This document shows, one piece after another, positions 41,930 to 52,146 of a stretch of 64,000 nt of DNA; within the stretch, counting starts at the first letter, position 1, and each line of letters begins with the position of its first letter. Source of the DNA: Megamerina dolium (Eukaryota > Arthropoda > Insecta > Diptera > Megamerinidae); the NCBI GenBank assembly GCA_963854835.1, contig OY978525.1:61666855-61730854 (forward strand), in the 5' to 3' direction. Both the position numbers and the translations under genes were made by a program. The notes beneath the pieces are model-generated. The model did not search any database. It was not told where the DNA came from and was given only the letters and a program-made list of their open reading frames with translations.

Positions 41930-43806
41930 TCAGCAGATGCATTTGCCACTCGACTATCGGATCTGCTTATGCAGACCACTTCCCCTCTTGATGATACATG
42001 TGCACATATATTCCACTCCATGACTACTGCTGCCGAAGAGGTAATCGGTTACTACCGGCCTCTGAGGAATGAGTGGTATAATCAGGAGTGTCGCGACGCT
42101 ACCGCAGAGAAAAACCCTGGGTGCAGACGCAACGTGAGCTGTTAAGGAGCGGTACAGAGAGAAAAGGAATGCATAGAGACGTCTTTCCAGGCACAAGAAG
42201 AGGGAGTTGGAAAGACGCGAGTGTGAGGAGATAGAGATGTGTACTGACAAGATTGAGACTCGAAAATTCTTCGAAAAAATCAAGCGCCTGAGTGGCGGTT
42301 TAAATCCTGGAGCCTCTTGTTATCGTGATGGAAATGGGAATCTGGTTACAGATGTCCAGAGTGTACTGAGCCTACGAACAATTCCGCCCGCAGTGGAGGA
42401 GATTGCCCGATAACCCCAATTACAGATGATGGTGTTGATGTTCCACCACCCGACTATGACGAAGTTGAAACGGCCATTTTAAGGCTGAAGAACAACAAAG
42501 CTGCAGGTGCTGATGACCTACCTGCCGAGTTGTTTAAGACCGGAGGCCATGAACTACTCCTCTGCATGCATCAGCTCATAAGCAGAATATGGTTGGATAA
42601 CAGCATGCCTGATGATTGGAGGCTCAGTGTTCTCTGTCCCGTACATAAAAAGGATACCCCACAATTTGCGCCAACTACCGTGGAATAAGTCTCCTGAGCA
42701 TCGCATACAAGGCATTATCGTACGTATTGTGTGAAAGATTGAAGCCCATTGTCAACAACCTAATTGGACTTTGTCAATGTGGCTTCAGACCTGGTAAATC
42801 TACCATCGACCAAATTTTCACACTGCGCCAAATCCTGGAGAAGACCTCTACGCAACAATATCTGAGTTCGGTATTCCTGCAAAGCTCATTCGAATTTGTA
42901 GAATGACACTGCATAACTCCCGTTGTGCAGTGAAAATTGGGAAGGACCTCTTCGCACCGTTTAATACCGAACGGGGTTTCAGACAAGGTGATCGTTATCA
43001 TGCGACTTCTTCAATCTTATTATGGAGAAAATGATACGAGCTGCTGATCCACGACATAATGGCACTATCTTCAACAAAAGTGTCATGCTGCTGGCGTATG
43101 CCGACGATATTGACATAATCGGCATGAACACGCGAGCAGTCAGTGCAGCATTCTCAGAGTTAGAAAGAGAGTCGCGTCGGATGGGTCTTACGGTGAACGA
43201 GGTCAAGGCGAAGTATCTAGTGTCAACAAACAAAGAGTCCCCATGTTTTGTCCCCGAGAGTCCCCATGTATGTCACTGTTGACAACTACGCTACGTAGTA
43301 AGGGACATTGACTATATTGGAACCAGCATCAACAACTGTAATGACGTCGGCCTGGAGATCATGCGTAGAATAACTCTTGCAAACAGGTGCTACTTTGGGC
43401 TAAGTAAGCAATTGAAAAGTCAGGCCCTCTCTCGAAGAACGAAAACTACACTCTACAAGTCATCTACATCTTGGTTGTCCTTACATATGACGCTGAAACT
43501 TCGACAGTTTCCACCTCGGATGAGCGAATGCTTGGAGTTTTCGAGATAAAAGTCCTACGCAAGATCTTTGGACCTATTTGCGTTGGTGGCGAGTACCGAA
43601 TAAGGTACAGCCATGAGCTGTATGGGCTGTATGCCGGAACCCGCTGGAGGACAACTCAGAAGAGGAAGACCTTACCTCCGGTGGAAAGACCAAGCACTGG
43701 AAAATCTGACGGCGCTTGGAATTTCTAACTGGCGCCATCTAGCGAAGAACAGGCATGGCTGGCGAAGCATGTTATATTCGGCCTAAATCGATATTCGGTT
43801 GTTATG
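41930..43806 (+). pseudogene. RTE-like retrotransposon copy 2, 5'-truncated
   Basis: Begins inside the linker (ATGCATTTGCCACTCGACTA). RT pieces: KIETRKFFEKIKRLSGGLNP, ILRLKNNKAAGADDLPAELF, CANYRGISLLSIAYKAL type. It then has a deletion at 42846 that removes the palm block with the first catalytic Asp (VDYKDAFDS in copy 1). MLLAYADDIDIIGM remains at 43089-43130. C-terminal pieces (LANRCYFGLSKQLKSQALSR, FGPICVGGEYRIRYSHE) are frameshifted, and a deletion joins YAGTRWR. The 3' tail is ATGGCCACATAAGTA, which is split by a SINE insertion. Confidence 0.85.
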
Positions 43807-43818
43807 GCCACATAAGTA

Positions 43819-44208
43819 GGTTAGGTTAGGTTATGTGGCTGCCCTCTCTCTGAGAGAACACACTTAGGCCAGAAAGGCCCATTGTGATACCACTGAGCTT
43901 CTCTTCCAATGCTGTTGTGCGTGTTAACTTTGGACAGCATTAGAAGGGACCTACTTATATTAGCCGGTTCCGAACGGCAGAACTCTTGTGACATCACTTT
44001 ATCTTAGTTTTTGTCACAGAGCTCTTTTAAAAAGCACTTTTGGCAAATTGTTACTGCCGGAAAAATTGCCAATTCTTGCCGGCAGATGGGTACCGTTCGA
44101 AAGAAAAATCTTTTCGTTATGAAATTTTGTTATGCTTCAGCCGGGGATTGAACCCACGACTTACAGATCAGAAGGCCAACGCACTAACCACTGAGCTACG
44201 GCACCCAC
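43819..44208 (-). repeat. tRNA-derived SINE inserted in RTE tail, 12-bp target duplication
   Basis: Minus-oriented SINE copy with tRNA-like head at 44150-44207 and a 3' end reading (AACCT)n on minus (GGTTAGGTTAGGTTA on plus). GCCACATAAGTA occurs at 43807-43818 and again at 44209-44220, a 12-bp target-site duplication. The segment next to the tail (43830-43890) differs from other copies, suggesting a subfamily. Confidence 0.85.
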
Positions 44209-44221
44209 GCCACATAAGTAT

Positions 44222-46500
44222 GTAATAAAAATTTTGTCAACTCCTTAAATAGTTTAGATGTGAATCGTGTATTTTGATCACTAGCTATATTAAGTGGTAC
44301 TCCAAAACAAGCAACATATTCACGGAAAAACGTTTCAGAAATAGTAGTTGCTGACATATCTTTAATTGGATATACTTCTGGCCACCGTGTATTTCTATCA
44401 ATAAGGGTTAGTAAGTAACGATAGTCACTTGAAGAAGGTAAAGGACCGACAATATCAATATGTATGTGTTCAAATCTTCCTTTTGGAATCGGGATTTTTG
44501 TGATCGGAGACTTGGTGTGTTTATTAATTTTCGATTTCTGACAATTTATGCACTCTTTTGTCCATTGATTAACCATTTTATTTATTCCAGGCCAGAAATA
44601 TCTATTTGATATCAAATGACGGGTAGCTTTTACTACACCATGTGATATATTATGTAATTTAAAAAAATAATGTGACTCCACGTTTTCGGATTATAAGGTC
44701 TTGTGACTTCCATCGACATTTCACACCAAATCTCAATTTTAAGAATTGGAATTTTTATTGATTTCAGTTTGGATCTACTGTTTGTATCTGTCATTAGTGA
44801 TTTTTCGTCATTCTGTTGTTGTTGATACAAAGTTTGTAAATTAATATCATCTGTTTCTTAAACTGCTATACCTGGGTCTCTAGAAAGTGTATCCGCAACT
44901 ATATTTGATTCAACACCAATGTGTTATATATCGTTTGTTGTGAAATATATTCCAAATGTCTTGTTTGTCGAGGACTACTCTCAGTTTTAAATATATTAAT
45001 GGTTTGCGGTCTGTAAACACTATAAAATTTTGACCTACTAACCAATGTTGAAAATGTTTTATTTATCGAATGTACTATATTTGTACTCAGATGGACTGAG
45101 CTTTTTTGAGAAAAACGCTAACAATTCTTTACGTCCTTTGAATTCTTGTCGCAGAACACCAGAAATAGCTATAACTCATAACTGATAATTTTGCTTTACT
45201 GTTGAAATGATTGAGCAATACTTCCTTAGCAAAATTATCTTTTACAGCTTCAAAAAGTTTACAGGTTTTATATATGAACCGTATTTATTTAACTGTTTGA
45301 AAAGTATAGTTAAATGTTCTGATTCATTTTTACTTGCTATTAAAATGTCATCTAAATATGCGAATGTGAAATCAAAATTTTGTGTAACTTCATTCAATTA
45401 CGTAAACCAAAAGGCATTCTTGTAAAGTCGAACATTCCAAAAGGGGTTGTAATAGAAGTCTTATGTACGTCTTTTTTTGCAACCAGATTCCGGTTGCAGA
45501 AGAAGACGTACATAAAACTTCTATTACAACCCCTTTTGGAATGTTCGAAGTTAAGCTTGTACTAGATCAATTTTGGAAAATATTTGTTTATCTTGAAAAT
45601 CTATATGTAAATCATGAATATGTGATAATGGATATTGGTCTGGTATTGTGATTAAATTCAATCTCCTATAATCTCCGCAGGGTCTCCAGTCATTTGGTTC
45701 TTTCTTTGGTACCAAGTGCAATGGAGATGACGCTTGAGATTTGGATGGACGACAAATGCCTGTTCTACCTAACATTTCGAATTCTGATTTAGCAATTTTA
45801 TATTTAATAGGATCGAGACGTTTTGGTCTGCAGAATGGAAGAGGCCCTTCTATTAAATTTGGAAATATCTTAAAAGTTCTGTGTATTTGTTATCTACCCA
45901 AAACATTTTAGGTAATGGAATATTGCAATAACGTTTATGTTTAATATCTATCCGTATTTTTCTAGAAAATCAGCACCAATTATAGATTTTGCTATATCAG
46001 CGATAAGAAATGTGAAAGGAAATACTCTTCGTAACCCTAAATTTATATTTATAATTTTTTTGCCGTAAGTCGAAATGTGTGTTCCGTTTGTTGCAGTTAA
46101 AATAATATCTGACGATCTCTTATAGCTTTTGAATTTTGATGCTGGTATAACTGAAATTTCAGCTCCACTGTATATCAAAAAGGTTAATTTATTTAATTTA
46201 TTTTTTTTTTTTTTTTTCGTTAACGAATATGCGACGAGTAGAATATTCTAAGTTTCCATTGTCCGTCACCATAACAATGCAATCTTTTAATTTTCCGAAT
46301 TATTTTGTTGGTTTTTATAAGCACAAGAGTGTTCGCATTTTCGTACTGTATCACCAAATTTATAATGGTAGTGACAGATCCAATTTCGTGAGAGTGATCT
46401 TTCACGGCTTCTTGAATTCCTTCGTCTATTAAATGAATTTTTGGAATACCGATTACTGTAATTCATTTGTCCTTTAATTTCACAAATGTCCAATTGTATT
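44222..46500 (-). pseudogene. CsRn1-like Ty3/gypsy copy 1: gag end, protease, RT, RNase H, integrase start
   Basis: Minus strand in order. Gag zinc motif SRNWICHYHYKFGDTVRKCEHS (46287-46493) has a C-H-Y-H spacing, not the usual CCHC. Protease (45948-46178) reads IYSGAEISVIPAS, so the catalytic Asp is Tyr. RT start (45551-45775): RTGICRPSKSQASSPLHLVP, WRPCGDYRRLNLITIPDQYP, FSKIDLVQA. An inverted duplication lies at 45429-45547, then TRMPFGLRN. RNase H remnants near 45000-45130. H2C2 and integrase core at 44222-44681 (WPGINKMVNQWTKECINCQK, FEHIHIDIVGPLPSSSDYRY, DRNTRWPEVYPIKDMSA, FGVPLNIASDQNTRF). It breaks off in KELTKFL at 44225. Many stops. The clade is inferred from motif style. Confidence 0.85.
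45429..45547. repeat. Inverted duplication inside RT, ~55-bp arms
   Basis: CGAACATTCCAAAAGGGGTT... is followed about 60 bp later by its reverse complement ...AACCCCTTTTGGAATGTTCG. One arm encodes DVHKTSITTPFGMF on minus, the other the same peptide (QIPVAEEDVHKTS) on plus. The identical structure is at 61775-61893. Confidence 0.92.
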
Positions 46501-47084
46501 TTCTAGAATTATTCACACATAATTGAAGTAACTTTCGTTAAATTTTAACCACTTTTCCAGATTATTTGTATAGTTGAATGTATTTCATTATTTTTAATAG
46601 AAAATAGAAAATAATGGAATTCCCAGCTAATAATTCTAATGATCTGTAGTATTCTGAAGGTCTACGATCTCCTATTTCAGGATCACTTAAGATCCTAGCC
46701 TATTAACAATAGTGCTGTTTTTTTACTTTGTAACACTATAACTAAGGTTGATTAAAGTATAAGCAAGTTCAATTGAACTCGGTTAAAATAGGCTATGTCG
46801 CTTATTTTGGTTGTTACTTTGCATGCAGTTCGGCAAATAAGCGAGTGTTCTTTTGCAACTCGCATGCAAAAGAATGCAGCTTATATTTTAGATTAAAGGA
46901 ATTTGTATTGTCAAATTAAGAGGTTTGATATGGGTGAATAAGTGTATAGAATATGGAGAATAAATAACAAAATGTTTATGTAATGTAAATATTAATTAAT
47001 GTAAATAATAATTAAAAATAACTTATCTTAAATTTTTTAAAAAATATTGATTGATGATGTCTTTTTTTTTCTTTGAATAATTTT
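46501..47084. other. Gag N-terminus remnants and leader; no intact gene
   Basis: T-rich on plus (A-rich leader on minus). It includes a small hairpin at about 46850-46877 (TTCTTTTGCA / TGCAAAAGAA, 7-nt loop). Confidence 0.45.
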
Positions 47085-48130
47085 TAATAATGTTCTTTGT
47101 CCTATATTTTGTTTGTTGTAGATTAGTAATTGTTGTTGATTTTTGATCTCTTGAAATACGTCTATTGTAGTTTTTTTCATGTTACATACATTTTTAAATT
47201 TTCTTTAATATCTTATAGCCTAGACAGACGACAGCCTAATTCCGGATTACCGGCGCACTTAATCCGAATAAAATAATAACCTGACAGACGGCAGTATTGC
47301 GGATTAACTAAACGGGTGATTGCTGTTTTATTAGGTCTGTCCACTTACATTACTATCACTATCAATTTCTGTCATCTATCACTCTCGATATGAGAAAATC
47401 TACAAGAAGTACGTGAACTGAAAACGATCAGAAACTTGTAAATTGACATTCACCGTTCATAATTGACAGCTGGATTTATTTGTTCGCCAACACTTTTCAT
47501 GTTGAAAACTGTAAACAATTGTTGAAAGTTTTTCGTTAGCAAACACACCTAATATTTTGTAAAATGGATGGAGAAAATTTCACAATAGACAATTTTGATA
47601 TCTTGTAGAAATTTTGATTGATGTTCTTTGTTTTATATTCTGATTGTTGTAGATTTGTAATTGTTGTTGATTTTTGATCTCTTGAAATACGTCTATTGTA
47701 GTTTTTTTCATGTTACATACATTTTTAAATTTTCTTTGATATCTTATAGCCTAGACAGACGGCAGCCTAATTCCGGATTACCGGCGCACTTAATCCGAAT
47801 AAAATAATAACCTGACAGACGGCAGTATTGCGGATAAACTAAACGGCTGATTGCTGTTTTATTAGGTCTGTCCACTTACATTACTATCACTATCAATTTC
47901 TGTCATCTATCACTCTCGATATGAGAAAATCTACAAGAAGTACGTGAACTGAAAACAATCAGAAACTTGTAAATTGACATTCACCGTTCATAATTGACAG
48001 CTGGATTTATTTGTTCGCCAACACTTTTCATGTTGAAAACTGTAAACAATTGTTGAAAGTTTTTCGTTAGCGAACACACCTAATATTTTGTAAAATGGAT
48101 GGAGAAAATTTCACAATAGACACTTTTCAG
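47085..48130. repeat. 531-bp tandem duplication
   Basis: Unit 1 (about 47088-47607) and unit 2 (about 47617-48130) are near-identical and offset by 531 bp (for example TAGACAGACG at 47221 and 47752). Each contains the T-rich gypsy leader segment plus the left part of a TIR element. Only unit 2 continues to the right TIR. Confidence 0.92.
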
Positions 48131-48274
48131 CAGTGTTGCCATCGCAAATTGCCCTAATCCTCTTTTATTTTGAGAATTAACTCATAGAATTTATGCGGAT
48201 TAGCTGCAGTTAATGCCCGAGTTAATTCGAATTAACTCGGTAATCCGGAATTAGGCTGCCGTCTGTCTAGGCTA
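47749..48274 (+). mobile_element. Non-autonomous TIR element (MITE-like, ~525 bp)
   Basis: The left end GCCTAGACAGACGGCAGCCT with AATTCCGGATTACCG is the exact inverse of the right end at 48238-48272, with TA on each side. Internally an ATG (MDGENFTID at 48094 and also 47563 in the duplicated unit) looks like the start of a lost transposase frame. A third partial copy is at 49068-49187. The superfamily is not assigned. Confidence 0.75.
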
Positions 48275-48427
48275 TTACACAATCCTTTTATATTTTATTT
48301 TGTATTTTAATACTTATTTATTCTTCCAATTGTGGTTTAGTATTTGGTATTTGTATTTGCTAATTTGTTCTTTTTGAGATTTCTTTTTTACAATTTCTTG
48401 TAAGTCTCCATTATTATCTTATAAGAA
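48275..48427. other. T-rich leader sequence, no gene
   Basis: T-rich plus strand, probably the untranslated leader of the minus-strand gypsy copy between its gag and primer-binding site. Confidence 0.4.
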
Positions 48428-48530
48428 CTCCTGGCAGGATCACCAATTGTGGATGTTTGGAGGTTGAATTAAAATTATATTATTTGGGTGAAGTAAAAAG
48501 TAAATTTTTATTTTTGAAATTATGTTCACT
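48428..48530 (-). repeat. Gypsy primer-binding site and 5' LTR edge
   Basis: On minus, TGGTGATCCTGCCAGGAG (48428-48445) sits 2 nt from an LTR edge starting TGTGGATG on plus at 48448. The spacing matches the 11.5-kb element. The tRNA is not identified. The LTR is cut by a microsatellite at about 48530. Confidence 0.5.
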
Positions 48531-48748
<218 letters not shown>

Positions 48749-48754
48749 GGCCAT

Positions 48755-48960
48755 CACTATTCTGAGCTTTGTTACAGAATTCTTTTAGAAGCTTTTCCAT
48801 GGCAAATCGTTGCTGCCAGAAATATTGCCACTTACTTGCCGACAGGTTGGTACCGTTCGAAAGATAAATCTTTTCGATATTAAATTTGTTATACTTCAGG
48901 CGGGAATCGAACCCACAACCTACAGATCTGAAAACCAACACACTAACTACTGAGCTACGA
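48755..48960 (-). repeat. tRNA-derived SINE, 3'-truncated copy
   Basis: The tRNA-like head is well kept (plus: GCGGGAATCGAACCCACAAC at 48900-48919, CACACTAACTACTGAGCTAC at 48939-48958). The body stops at TTCTGAGCTTTG (48760), where (TA)n begins. Confidence 0.82.
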
Positions 48961-48974
48961 CTATATACAGTTGT

Positions 48975-49065
48975 ACAAAATAAATGTTGCAATTATTTTT
49001 GACAGAATCCAGTGATCGAACAGGATTAATTCAAATAGGATTAAACGTTCACAACATAAAAATGT
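48975..49065 (+). repeat. LTR-end fragment related to the one at 6240
   Basis: Plus TGACAGAATCCAGTGATCGA, ACAGGATTAA and TAAACGTTCACAACATAAAA is the inverse of the start of the 6240 LTR-like fragment, including the block absent from the 11567 LTR. Confidence 0.6.
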
Positions 49066-49067
49066 AA

Positions 49068-49187
49068 TAGCCTAGAAAGACGGCAGCCTAAATGCGGCTT
49101 AACAGCACACTTAATCCGAATTAACCTGACAGACGACAATATTGTAGATTAAGCAAACAGCTGATTGCTTTTTTATTAGTTTTGGCC
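49068..49187 (+). repeat. TIR-element fragment (copy 3)
   Basis: TAGCCTAGAAAGACGGCAGC and the following about 110 bp match the left part of the MITE-like element at 47749; it ends where the 0.95-kb repeat is inserted. Confidence 0.8.
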
Positions 49188-49610
49188 AGAGACATATATG
49201 CTTAGAGAATTCTCATATTCCAGTATACAAAATTTTAAAAGGAATAACCAGAAATCAGCGGGAGTGGATTTTCTGTTGAACGTGTATGAATCGAAATATC
49301 AGACGAAATAGAAGTGGACAATCGAACAAATGGTTCGATCATACCGCAAAAAGTAGAAAGCGACATGGTATGGGAAGAAGACGAAAGCGGACTGCACATA
49401 ACATACAAAAGCAAAACGTGCGTACAGATTTTGTATTGTTTACATTATGAATTATGATATTCCTGGATCATATTCAATAATAATTCTTCATTTATATCAT
49501 TTATTTAATATTATTTGTTATTTAATCTTTAAGTAATATTCATTATTTAGACATAATTTATTTATTTCATTTAGTTTTTTTAAAAACATCTTATTTTATA
49601 AAAAAATGAC
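49188..49610 (+). repeat. Unclassified ~0.95 kb repeat, copy D (first ~420 bp)
   Basis: Near-identical by eye to 15102-15524, including AGAGACATATATGCTTAGAG and TTAAAAACATCTTATTTTAT, then diverges. Confidence 0.88.
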
Positions 49611-49686
49611 TAAATATATTTTAATAATAATATGTTATTTCAAATAATTCATTTAATTATTTTATTAAAAAAATAAAAATAAATAT

Positions 49687-50016
49687 GCGGCACTTAATGT
49701 CCCGAAGGGCTCATTGGCCGAGCTTCTCTTCCATTACTGTTGTGCGTGTTAAATTTTGGACAGTATTAGAAGGGACCTACTTGTTTTAGCCGGTTCCGAA
49801 CGGCAGAACCCTTGTGACATCACTTTTTCTGAGCTTCGTCACAGAGTTCTTTTAGAATCTTTTTCATGGCAAGATGTGCCAATTGCTTGCCGACAGTTGG
49901 GTACCGTTTGAAAGAAAAATCTTTTCGATATTAAATTTGTTATGCATCAGCCGGGGATTGAACCACGACCTACAGATGAGAAGGCCAACCTACTATCCAC
50001 TGATCTACGGCACCCA
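49687..50016 (-). repeat. tRNA-derived SINE, full length
   Basis: Minus orientation with tRNA-like head at 49950-50016 and an A/T-rich tail (ATATTTATTTTTATTTTTTT on minus) at 49668-49686. Confidence 0.88.
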
Positions 50017-50589
50017 TCTTTTTATCTTATTATAATTTTAAATTCATTCTTACTTCAAGAATATGTTGTTTTTCAATCATATGATTTTCTTGCTTGCAAA
50101 TTTGTAAAGTATCCAGTATAAACTTGTAAGTTCTCTCACAAAGAATTGTCATTTAGCGCTCCCTTTTTCTATCTTGTTGCAAATTTTTTGGTGTAAACAC
50201 ACAGCATTTGACAAAAAATGATCATTTATACGAATTTGTACGAATTTTCGGTGACCAAACACACCTTATAGCAGTATTTTCTAAACATCCAACAATTTAA
50301 ATTGGTCAAATGGGTACAATCTTCAGCAACCAATACAATTAGGTAATAAGTGTTCATTTTGGTTTTTCTATTGAAAACAATGAAAAACCCAATAAAATAA
50401 AAAAAGTAGTTTTCTACACATAACATTATTGATATTTTAGTTTTTATTGCCTTTTTGATTGCTTTCTATTTTTTCAATCTTTTTGTATTTATTACACATC
50501 TATGAATTTCCACTTCAGTGGAAAATTTAAATGCATGTGATTTTAGTTTTTGTAGTTTGTCGTTTAATTACCACCACCTGAAACTGGTG
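50017..50589. other. Upstream flank of mRpS37, no gene seen
   Basis: AT-rich; presumably contains the promoter of the following gene, but no defined motif can be supported. Confidence 0.4.
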
Positions 50590-50727
50590 CGTCTTGTGTG
50601 AAATAAAGAAGTGAAAATTTTTGGCGAAAATATTCAATGTGTTGTGTCACCGAATGAGGACTCAGTGCACATATATAAAGAAATTACGTGGGTGAGAGTG
50701 AATATTTTATAAGATTTCCAGTTCCAG

Positions 50728-50821
50728 GTAATAAGGTCTGATTTGTTGGATTGGCAAAATCGTGGTATGAAAACGAAATGGATCGTTTAAATGATAAATT
50801 TTATTATATTTATATTTTTAG
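50728..50821 (+). other. Probable 5'-UTR intron of mRpS37
   Basis: CCAG|GTAATAAG at 50727/50728 and TATTTTTAG|GTC at 50821/50822 give a 94-bp AT-rich intron of typical fly size ending 3 nt before the start codon. Confidence 0.5.
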
Positions 50822-50824
50822 GTC

Positions 50825-51190
50825 ATGCGTATCCTTTGTTCCTTCTGGGGCAAACACAACGCTCGTGCTCAACAGATGGAAAATGATATACCTTTTCAGG
50901 AAATATTACCTTTGCGGTTAAAAAATACTGTAAGTGGTAAAGCGGATTCAAGTTCAGATGTAGATTGTTTACACGAAATGGGTGTGCTTTTGGCTTGTTT
51001 AAAAGATAACGATTTTGTAGAACAATATTGTAATAAGGAGATCAATCGGTTTCAAAGCTGCTATAAGTTCTACACAAATAAAAAGTTTGAGGCTAAGAAG
51101 ACGGTTAATCAAGGTATAGTGATGCCTGGGAAAAATATGAATTATAATCAATTGAATAAGTACATGCGGAGGTATCCAAATTTTGTTTAA
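50825..51190 (+). CDS. mRpS37: Small ribosomal subunit protein mS37, mitochondrial (CHCHD1-like)
   Basis: A 121-residue open frame with a twin CX9C (CHCH) fold: C48-x9-C58 (CLHEMGVLLAC) and C69-x9-C79 (CNKEINRFQSC). The two Cys pairs form two disulfides that join two helices. The family is imported into mitochondria; this member is a component of the mitoribosome small subunit. Family signatures include the basic N-terminus, PFQEILPLRLKNTVSGK, the KxNxF link (LKDNDFVEQYC) and the C-terminal NQLNKYMRRYPN motif, matching animal CHCHD1/mS37 from memory. Length is normal (about 118-125). Upstream splice-like signals suggest a non-coding first exon. It is open, undamaged and flanked by a SINE on the left and gypsy remains on the right, so it is the one clear host gene here. 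Confidence 0.85.
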   Translation: MRILCSFWGKHNARAQQMENDIPFQEILPLRLKNTVSGKADSSSDVDCLHEMGVLLACLKDNDFVEQYCNKEINRFQSCYKFYTNKKFEAKKTVNQGIVMPGKNMNYNQLNKYMRRYPNFV

Positions 51191-51249
51191 AAATACACAT
51201 GTATTCTAAAAAATTTTATACCATTGGAATAATTTATTTATTGTATTTT

Positions 51250-52146
51250 TATTCGATTAGAGTTAGGTAATAATTCCAAACTGCTGTGTTGATTGACATG
51301 AAACAAAATTGTATAATAACTGGAAATATTCACCCTTATTGTTAACGATTATATATATGTATATTAAAATCCCGTTAACATAAAATTGAATCTATTTATT
51401 TTTAAGAAAATTTTATAATTGAATTGAAAAATGAAAATTTTCGATATATAAAAATAAGATCATATTGATCATCAATAAGAATATTTAACAAGTACAAACA
51501 TTACAAGTTGCTAGAATATCAACATAATAATAATATAACACTACAACTACTCTCCTCCTCCAAATTAATTCATTGTAAGTAAATTAAATGTAACTTTAAT
51601 TTTTTTTTTATTTGGTGTGATCTGTGTGTGTATCACTATCTAGAAAAACAGGTTTAATTTTATCGATAGAAATATTTTAATATGTATTATTGACGTTTAC
51701 TTTAAACCATTTTGGATTCTTTTGATCACCTCAAATGGTCCCTGATATGGTTCTTGTAACCCAATTTTCTTCCTGTCAACTCTTATAAAGACAAATTTGC
51801 AACTATATAAATCTGTTGGAACAAATACTGGTAAATCCTAATGATGTGATATATTTGAACGACTGTTACGAAAATTTTCCTTCAATCTAGCTAATGTATC
51901 AGTTGGATCAAAATTTTGTTTTGTTTCAACAGCTAACTGACATGATAGTCTTAAACTTTGTCCATAAACCATTTCAGCGGCAGTTGAATTGATATCTTCC
52001 TTAAAAGCAGATCGTATCCCTAAAAGTATCATAGGTAACTCATCGTACCATCTAACGTTATTATCTTTGGCTATTATTGATGCTTTCAATTGTCTGTGAA
52101 AACGTTCAATCTTCCATTAGATTGAGGATGATATGAAGCAGTAACT
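51250..52146 (-). pseudogene. CsRn1-like gypsy integrase C-terminus and 3' end
   Basis: The minus strand at 51838-52089 reads KASIIAKDNNVRWYDELPMI, LLGIRSAFKEDINSTAAEMV, YGQSLRLSCQLAVETKQN and LARLKENFRNSRS. Further down come VPTDLYSCKFVFIRVDRKKI and a chromodomain-like tail. TASYHPQSNGRLNVF precedes it at 52090-52140. A polypurine tract (GGAGGAGGAGAG on minus, near 51553-51564) then marks the 3' LTR start (TGTAGTG). The upstream side is cut by the Jockey poly-A at 52147. It is not contiguous with the 44-46 kb copy because the order would be wrong. Confidence 0.8.

Noticed and set aside
43810..43835. GGTTAGGTTAGGTTA as a TTAGG insect telomere repeat
   Set aside because: Only about three units, inside the tail of a SINE flanked by a 12-bp target duplication. 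Flies generally lack TTAGG telomeres.
44150..44207. Functional tRNA genes at the SINE heads (33.8, 44.2, 48.9, 50.0 and 58.8 kb)
   Set aside because: The anticodon arm has an oversized loop and there is no proper acceptor stem; these are SINE promoters, not tRNA genes.
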